Positions 57,424 to 64,000 of a DNA stretch of 64,000 nucleotides are shown here, piece after piece. Made by a program: the position numbers and the translations under genes. The stretch covers positions 274,430,540 to 274,494,539 of the forward strand of contig CM060950.1 of assembly GCA_030765055.1 (NCBI GenBank), given 5' to 3'. The DNA is from Mantis religiosa (Eukaryota; Arthropoda; Insecta; Mantodea; Mantidae). The notes beneath the pieces were generated by a model. That model did not search any database, had not been told where the DNA came from, and saw only the letters and a list, made by a program, of their open reading frames with translations. The first letter of the stretch is position 1. The number at the start of each line of letters is the position of its first letter.

Positions 57424-58288
57424 ATGATTGATGCGCAAATGTATAGAATTAGGATCGGCGCTTTTAATGCATTTAGAACGACGAGCCAGGAAAATCAGCA
57501 GGGACGTTCTGATATATGTTTAATAAGTATATTGTAACGCGAGCGCTGGAACACCCTGTGGAAGCAGCTGGGAGCGGAAGACAGGGGAGGTTCGTGTTAG
57601 CCACACCTCCCCCTCGTCTGTCTTATAGTGGTGACAGGCAGTGGTCGGGAGAAAAACATGACTGTGCCGTCTGTTTCTCTTACACCTGGTTCTCGATCAT
57701 TCCATTACTGGAACCTTCCTGTGGACACTAGAAGGCGGCGATATTCCTATAAAAAGGGGCTGCCGGAGCGAAGTGAAGTCAGTCAGTTAGTTGGTTAGTG
57801 AGTGTGTTAGTGAGTGAGGAGACAGTCGCAGTTCTTGGTGTAAGAGTTAGTCAGTGACGTGTTAGCAAAGGAGCGCCGTGTTAATTAACGAGAAGATTGT
57901 GCAACGGAAGACTTTACGTAACTGGTATGTGCATCGGAGTTTATGTAACCGCGAGTACAAGTGAAATTGTAACGGACGAACTGGTAAATTGTAATTGTGT
58001 GCAGCACGTAATTTTGTGTAATTGGCAAGTGTTAAACTGTAAGTCGGTGGAAATAAAGAACATTTTTGAGTGGTGAAACTGGACTTTTCATTTCACGAAC
58101 CCACAAAGTCACAATATGGTACATCTTAGTGATATGGGCTTTGTTAATCATTGGGGAAGTGGAACTAAACCCTGGACCAACAATGGAGCAACTAGCCGCA
58201 ATGCTAGAAAATATCACAAAAGAAATAAAAGAAGTGAAGGAGGTGGAAAATAGAATTGACAACAAAATTGGCGAACAGTTTAACAGGA
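57424..58288 (+). pseudogene. LINE H ORF1 leader with 2A-like peptide
   Basis: ATG 57424 opens MIDAQMYRIRIGAFNAF... and reaches 57532, where the solo LTR starts. After it, one ATAT copy removed, the same frame continues through a hydrophobic stretch (WYILVIWALLII) into GEVELNPGP (58153-58179). MEQLAAMLENITKEIKEVKEVENRI, a coiled-coil start, follows. The family of 2A-like peptides (consensus D-V/I-E-x-N-P-G-P) causes ribosome skipping between G and P and is known near ORF starts in some LINEs. Here the first Asp is Glu, which may weaken it. The hydrophobic part could act as a signal-like segment. Confidence 0.65.
57533..58113 (+). mobile_element. Solo LTR, third Gypsy LTR type, inside LINE H ORF1
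   Basis: 581 bp from TGTAACGCGAG to AAAGTCACA, flanked by ATAT (57529-57532, 58114-58117). TATAAAAAG at 57748-57756 and AATAAA at 58052-58057. Only the last 40 bp resemble the other LTRs, so it is a distinct but related family. Confidence 0.88.
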
Positions 58289-58540
58289 AATGAAATGAAA
58301 TGTGTAGTGTTTAACGCCCGCTTTTACTACATACGGCACCGCAGGCGGTGACACTGGTGATGCATGAGATGAAGATGGAGCACCGGTGGAATGAGATGGC
58401 GGGGGAAACCGGAGGTCCCGGAGAAAACCCGCCCCAACGCCGTGTTGTCCACCACAAATCTCACTTTGTGGTCGCCTGGGATCGAACCCGGGCCGCCTTG
58501 GTGAGAGCCAAGCGGTCTAACCACTGAGCCACGGCGTGGC
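58289..58540 (-). mobile_element. tRNA-derived SINE in LINE H ORF1
   Basis: 252 bp with a 13-bp target duplication CAGTTTAACAGGA (58276-58288, 58541-58553). The minus strand starts GCCACGCCGTGGCTCAGTGG, the A box of a tRNA promoter. The B box GGTTCGATCCC follows at about 58481-58491, then a body, and the tail is ATTTC repeats near 58289-58303. This is a typical pol III SINE mobilised by a LINE. Confidence 0.88.
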
Positions 58541-59428
58541 CAGTTTAACAGGATGTTAACAGCATTAGAGAAATTTGAAGAGGAAGTAAAGCAAGAAATA
58601 AAAGAATGTAGACAGACTAACCCGATTGGAAAATTTAGAGGAAGGGAATCAGAAACTAAACCTGATAATATTTGGAGTAGAAGAGAGAAGAGACCGACGA
58701 GTATGGCAGGATGTAGAAGATCTATTCAAACAAAAACAAACTAAATATGGCAGGATGGGAGATAGTGGATTGTTTTAGAATAGGAAGATTTGGACCGAAA
58801 CCAAGACCAATAATAGTGAAAGTAGCATCAATGAGATTCAAATGGTAAGTGTTGAGGAACAGTAAGCAGTTAAAAGGCACTAAAATATTTATTGAGCAAG
58901 ATTTGGATAAGAAACAGCCCGAATTTAAATCTTTAGCTTTATTGGAAATGAAGAAAGCAAGAGCAGCAGGAAAACGAGCGTATTTAAAAGGTATTTGATT
59001 TGTGGATCGATGGTGTGAAACAAGAACTTCGTCAGCACTACGTTACATGGGAGGGCAACTATATTTTGAGGACAAAAGACAACAGGAATGTCCAACTGGC
59101 ACGTGGTCGAACTCCGGAAACAGAGTATACGTCACCTACGAGGAAACTAGAGTCAGCGGTGCTGACAAGGGAAAGAGAAGATATGTCACCTGTGACTTCA
59201 CACGTATGGACCGAAAACAGGACCGAGCGAGTCGAATCACAACAGGTAAATGACATGCAAGGAGATCAGCTGATGGGGGAAGCTCGTACCGCGTCAAGTA
59301 GTTTGAGAACGGCAGAGATTGAGCAGAATTTAGGCAACGCCATCAGGAAGTATTCTGGAAGTGAAAGACCAGGTGCACACCAGGAGTCAGATGAACTCAG
59401 AAAGGTTGAGGTTCAAAAGGAAAGATGA
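58541..59428 (+). pseudogene. LINE H ORF1, RNA-binding region and tail
   Basis: Continues MLTALEKFEEEVKQEIKE in frame with the leader after the SINE. A frame change near 58625 gives LIIFGVEERRDRRVWQDVEDLFK, then FRIGRFGPKPRPIIVKVASMRFKW and ...KARAAGKRAYLKG: the pattern of an L1-type ORF1 RNA-binding domain. Stops at 58741 and near 58846 break it. 59000-59428 is an open, Thr/Arg/Glu-rich C-terminal tail (VKQELRQHYVTWEGNY). Presumed to bind the element RNA. Confidence 0.65.
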
Positions 59429-59439
59429 AGCATAGGGAT

Positions 59440-62400
59440 TTACATTATCCATTGGGGGTTGGAATGTTGAGGAGCTTTGGGAGAAAATGTGCAGTGGGGA
59501 AATATATGTGCTAAAAACATGTGGTATGTTAATGGTTGTGGAAACCTGGGTAGAGAAAAAAACTAGTGTAACAATTCCAGGGTTTGACTTTTTTAGCATA
59601 AGTGGAATGAAGAACCAAAGGAAAGGTAGAGCTTCAGGGGGTTTAGGCTGTTTTATAAAGAAAGATAAATGTCTTAAGGTGAAAGAAGAAAAAGAACTGT
59701 CAAGCAGATTAGTGTGACAGATCTCCATAGGGGACATGTATCAAAATGGGGGAACTGTCTGTATTGCCACAGTATATAACCCACCTACTGTATCGGAGTT
59801 CTATGATCTAAATGTGTTTAGGAAACTAAGTTGGGGTATAGAAGTGTTGGAAAATAAGTATGGGAAAGTTGAAATAATAATTGTAGGTGATTTAACCCTT
59901 TCACCGATATGGACGTCATATGACGTCCAAGTTAAAATGCCCCAAACCGATATGGACGTGTATAGACGTCCTGCGCATACATGCATTTAATGCTCATGTA
60001 ACGCCAATTATTTTAATCTTGCTGTTTTACAATAAATTTAAATTAGTTCTATAAGGAATGTAAACATATCCTTAAAGGTTTCTTTCTGAATTGTACACCT
60101 CCAAACCTGGATAAACACCCAAGGGCACATCTGCCGATTCACACCCAATAATATTGGTTTCCTTGCGAACTTCTTTTTCGCAACACACTACACATTTTCG
60201 AAATGGTTACAAGTTTTTTGGGTGTGGGTGGTATACTTTTAGGAAAGTGTTTTCTCTCAAGTATGAGGGATGATGTGAATTTTGCTACCCCCTAGTATAA
60301 AGAGGCCTCTGAGTATTATAATACTCAATTAGGTTACGAGCTCTTTATACGCGCAAGTACAGGTAGATGAATGTCTTTTACAGCTCTGAAAATTACTAAA
60401 CAACTGTGCATAGTTACATCCAGTGGTATAAAAATACTTTTTTTTTACCATTTAACTCTTTTCCGTAAAGAGGGATAGCTGGTAATAGCTGATCCGTATC
60501 ACGCATATTTGACCCGCCATTTCCCCAAACAATGGAGTAGCTAACATGCCAGCTGTAAACCAGTACACGTCACTGCTACGTATGCCCTAAAGATCTTCAT
60601 AATCGTACAACAAATCTTCCAGATTTTCTACAGTAATATCAGAAGCCTGTACACATCATACCCAAGCTAATTTATTTGCTACATTACCGGGATAAGCCAT
60701 GGTTAACATTGAAATTTAACAATTTCAAATGTGCCATACATTTAGCTCTTGATAGCTACAAAAAATCGCTCTGAACAAAGAGAGAGTATAAAAAACTGAA
60801 ATACAGAGCGAAAACTGCTGCATAAGGCTACTAGAAACCTTGGTTGAGAAACACTGTAATAACAGATGCTGACAGAGTTTTCATTCCAGTGTGTGAGTGT
60901 GTGACGCAACATATTGTCGTCATGTTATCGCTTGGCATAGCATAAATAAACTAAACTTGAACCTGAGAAGTCGCTTACGTAGCTATGCATACATACTATG
61001 GCTCGTATACACACAAAACAAAATGATTCACATATTAGGCGTGTTCGGCACAAAGAATGGCTTTTGCTACAGTGAAACAAAGTAGGAAATTTCAACAATT
61101 TATTAATGTAGTCTCTACTTTATTGTTACTGTAGATTTATACTGCCTTTAATGAGTTTTAAACCAGTTTTTGTTTCGTTTAAATAACTTAATAAATACGG
61201 AAGATACGGAATTGTATTTATGATGCATTTTTACAGCATTTAACAATTTAAATGTCCTGTTCTGTTTATTGGGTATCCGTTGCCGGCCCCTGAAGGGTTT
61301 AAATGGCCATCGGCGAAGCGGTTAAATGCAAGAATAGGGGAACACCAGGTTAAGTGGATTAATCCAAGAGATGAAGCTAAGGAGGAACTTGAAATAGAGA
61401 ACAGGCATAGTAAAGACAAGGTTACCAATAATGGAGGGAGGAAACTTTTAAATTTCTGTGAGGAGAATAATCTTATGATCTGTAATGGCCTGAAAGCGAG
61501 TGACAAAGAAGGGGAATTCACATTTGCTAATAAAAATGGCCAAAGTGTGGTAGATATTTTAATGTATTCTGTAGGAATTGATGAATGGATCCTAGATTTT
61601 GAAGTTATGAATGTTTTAACATCAAGCTGCCACTTTCCATTAAGATTAGAGCTAGGTGAAGGCAACAGGTGTATGAAAAAGTTTGATGAAGGATGTCTTA
61701 GTGTGGTGGAAGTGTATAAGTGGAAAGAAGAGTTGCATAAAACATTAGTTAATGAATTGAATTTAGAGAGTAGTAAAATCTTAAAAGTGAGGGTACAAAG
61801 CTTAACTGAGAATAAAATACAGCAAGCCTTAGAAGCACTGGAATATATTGTTAAAAGGGTAGGGGCCGGTATGAAAATGGGGGGGGGGGGGTTTTAAAGG
61901 CATCAGTAGGCAGTGGTTTGACAAGGATTGCCAGGTGGCAAAGGCAAGAGTAGCACAGGAATTAAAGAACTGGCGGCAATCAGGGGAAAAAGAGGGAAGG
62001 GAAAAATTCCTGATCCTGAGATGGGCATACAGGTGTCTAATGGAACAAAAAAAGAGGGAATGGGGTGAGAAAATAGGCAGAATGCTAAATGAAGCAGCAA
62101 GAATATAGGACACTAAGAAAATTTGGTCAATAATAAGAGGGCTATATAAAGATGAGGGGAGAGACAAGGATATAGGCGCAGATCAATGGTGTGCATACTT
62201 TGAATCACTGTTAGGACAAGATAATTATATCAGAGTGGAAAGAAGTTTGTTAGGGGGTCCGCAAATAATTAATGAATTAGATATATCTCGGATGTTGAAT
62301 TTTGTGAACAAATAAGGAGGTTAAAAGCTAACAAAGCTAGTGGTATTGACGGTATACCAGGAGAATTTTGGAAGGCTTGGGCACTCCATGAAACTAGCAG

Positions 62401-63762
62401 GAAAATAGTGCTAAAATTATTCAATAAAATAATGGAAGAAAAGAATATTCCTAGGAAATGGAGGACAAGTATGGTATTGCCAATTTACAAGGGAAAGGGA
62501 GATAAAAATAACCCAGCTAACTTCAGAGGGATTAGTTTATTGTCTATTCCAGGTAAGATTTTCACTGGAATTCTAGCAAACAGGATGCAAAATTGGGTTG
62601 AGAAGGAGAATAAACTGTCGGAGTTCCAAACAGGTTTTAGAACGGGCAGGAGAACATCGGACATCTTTATTATTGAAACAATTGTAGACAAATATCTGAC
62701 CAATAAAAGGGGAAGGGCACATATGATATTTATTGATCTAGAAAAGTCAATTGATTCTATTATAGAGAAGCATTATGGATAAAATTAAGCAGTAAGGGGA
62801 TAAGTCACGCATTTATAGAAGTAATTAAGATGATATCCCAGGAGAATGAGTTGTGTATAAAACTACCAGGCAACAAAGTAACTAAATCTATATCGAGTAA
62901 GGCAGGGAGGTAAACTTAGTCCAGTATTATTTAACTCTTATATCGATGGAATTTTAGAGGAGATATCAAGTTTTAGGGCACATTCACCAGTTATTAAAAA
63001 TAAAGAAATCCCGGGGCTACTGTTTGCAGATGACCTAGTAGTTGGGTCAATATCAAGTGGAGGGCTAAGAAGAACAATTGAGGCAGCCAATTCTTATTGC
63101 AATAAATGGTGTTTGAAAGTGAATGAAAACAAAACAAAGATTATGGTCTTCAAAAAAGGATATAGGTTGCGTAAGGATGAGAAATGGGAGGTTAAGGAAG
63201 AGAAATAGAGGTAGTAAGGAGATTTGATTATTTGGGGACAAGGTTGAGTTCAGATGGTAGCTGGAAAGAACAAAAAAGGATATCTATGGCAAAAGGTAAA
63301 ATGGCCATGAGGGTGATAAGATCATGCTACAGTAAACTGCCAGATATAAATGTCAAATGGTTGGAGAGGATTTATACAGCAATAGTAGAAAATAGAATGT
63401 TACATGGATCAGAGGTTTGGGGAGTAGATGATGCTTGGAGAGAGACTGATAGAGTGCATAGATCCTTTTGTAAATATTTACTGGGATTACCGATAGCATC
63501 ACCTAATGGGGCAGCACAATTGGAACTAGGCAGGCACTCTACTGAAATTAAAATCTTGTCAAGGGCAATGAAATATTTATACAGAATCACAAACTTGGAA
63601 GATGGCAATATTGTTAAAGAATATCTTCATATTCCAAAGAGAAGTAACTTGGGTGGGTCTTGGGTGCATAAAATGAATGACGTGTTGAAGCAGATAGGTA
63701 TGGGTCATTCTTGGATAAATGCAGAGTATGGGTATCAGGTTTCTGGAAAGAAGTTAAGCTAA
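59440..63762 (+). pseudogene. LINE H ORF2: endonuclease and reverse transcriptase
   Basis: Endonuclease: VVETWVEKKTSVTIPGF, RASGGLGCFIKKD, VCIATVYNPP, IIVGDLN split by the TTAA element, then ARIGEHQV and SSCHFPL (61280-61897). A run of G at 61880-61892 shifts the frame. RT: APANFRGISLLSIPGKIF-like block within 62408-62782 (NKLSEFQTGFRTGRRTSD, IFIDLEKSID), FADD at 63023-63034, and 63232-63762 with RIYTAIVENRMLHGSEVWG. At least five frame breaks. Coding traces continue to the window end. Confidence 0.8.
59896..61321 (+). mobile_element. piggyBac-type TTAA element, non-autonomous
   Basis: 1,426 bp flanked by TTAA (59892-59895, 61322-61325). Ends CCCTTTCACCGATATGG and, inverted, CCGCTTCGCCGATGG: imperfect terminal repeats with the CC start usual in piggyBac relatives. 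Subterminal 18-bp perfect palindrome GGACGTCATATGACGTCC at 59911-59928, with a degenerate repeat 30 bp on. No transposase frame. Removing it plus one TTAA restores VGDLNARIGE of the LINE endonuclease. Confidence 0.8.
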
Positions 63763-64000
63763 GATTAGAAGATATTGACAGACAAGACATTTTCACCAAT
63801 ACAAGTGACAAAAGCTCACTGAGATTATATAGAGAAATAAAAACAACCTGGGGGAGGGAAGGATATATAGATATATGTAGTAAGTTAGGGCGAGAAGGTT
63901 TTGCTTGGGCGAGAATAGGAGTGAGAAACTTGAAAGGTATAGGTCAAGAGAGGGAGCTAGATAAAATGTCTGTTGTGTGGAGAAGAGAATTATTTAGGGA
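63763..64000 (+). pseudogene. LINE H ORF2 C-terminal region, cut by window end
   Basis: In another frame the sequence still reads as LINE-like protein (DRQDIFTNTSDKSSLRLYREIKTTWGREGYI), typical of the post-RT region of this LINE type. Continues past the window. Confidence 0.55.

Larger units (their letters stand above)
57260..64000 (+). mobile_element. LINE H with 2A-like leader, three insertions, runs off window
   Basis: Plus-strand non-LTR element: ORF1 from about 57424 (2A-like leader, coiled coil, L1-type RNA-binding region) and ORF2 from about 59440 (endonuclease, RT). Interrupted by a solo LTR (57533-58113), a SINE (58289-58540) and a TTAA element (59896-61321). The 5' border is uncertain, somewhere in 57260-57420. 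RT ends with FADD rather than YADD; I do not assign a clade. The 3' end lies beyond 64000. Confidence 0.8.

Noticed and set aside
58117..58293. Reading the LTR end and 2A-like motif as one native protein
   Set aside because: The apparent start upstream (58066) is LTR sequence; the true leader is on the other side of the solo LTR at 57424-57532.

Overview
The window looks like a gene-poor, AT-rich stretch of an arthropod nuclear genome, probably an insect with a large genome. Evidence: spliced exons with GT/AG borders, very long introns, microsatellites, tRNA-derived SINE-like repeats, and dense layers of retrotransposons. I cannot name the species. The only host gene I can support is a plus-strand gene of the PRC1/Ase1/MAP65 family (the midzone microtubule bundler, fascetto in flies). 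Four consecutive coding exons lie at 2886-3024, 23768-23866, 50888-51025 and 54708-54827. All junctions are in phase and together they encode the N-terminal coiled-coil (dimerisation) part. The gene starts before the window or in an exon I could not recognise, and continues beyond 54827.

Nearly everything else is mobile DNA inserted in or near the introns. 1-2885: a decayed minus-strand copy of an uncharacterised arthropod protein family. Intron 1 (3025-23767): a minus-strand CR1/L2-like LINE with an SGNH-esterase ORF1 (3487-7745), a solo LTR, and an almost complete Gypsy LTR retrotransposon (10715-22110). That Gypsy carries a complete but broken I-like LINE in its reverse transcriptase ('A', 13579-19348) and a 210-bp palindrome in its 3' LTR. 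Intron 2 (23867-50887): an internally deleted Gypsy relative, a tRNA-like repeat array, and a five-layer nest. The nest runs: host intron, minus-strand Gypsy copy 2 (27524-49058), LINE B (29228-47221), LINEs C (30856-36286) and D (40373-47117), and LINE fragment E inside D. A pogo-like DNA element follows. Intron 3: two more tRNA-like arrays around a LINE RNase H fragment.

54828-64000 holds microsatellite tracts, a 5'-truncated LINE (F), two solo LTRs, and a plus-strand LINE (H) that runs off the window. H has an ORF1 beginning with a hydrophobic stretch and a 2A-like motif (GEVELNPGP). It is interrupted by a solo LTR, a tRNA-derived SINE and a TTAA-flanked piggyBac-type element. Each insertion is flanked by a target duplication, and removing it restores the reading frame.

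The element order can be read from target-site duplications: Gypsy copies are older than A and B; B is older than C and D; D is older than E. Every autonomous element seen carries stops, frameshifts or lost catalytic residues, so the window is a fossil bed. The most notable items are the 2A-like LINE leader, the 3'-terminal stem-loop shared by distinct LINE families, the long palindrome, and the tRNA-like inverted/tandem repeat family.
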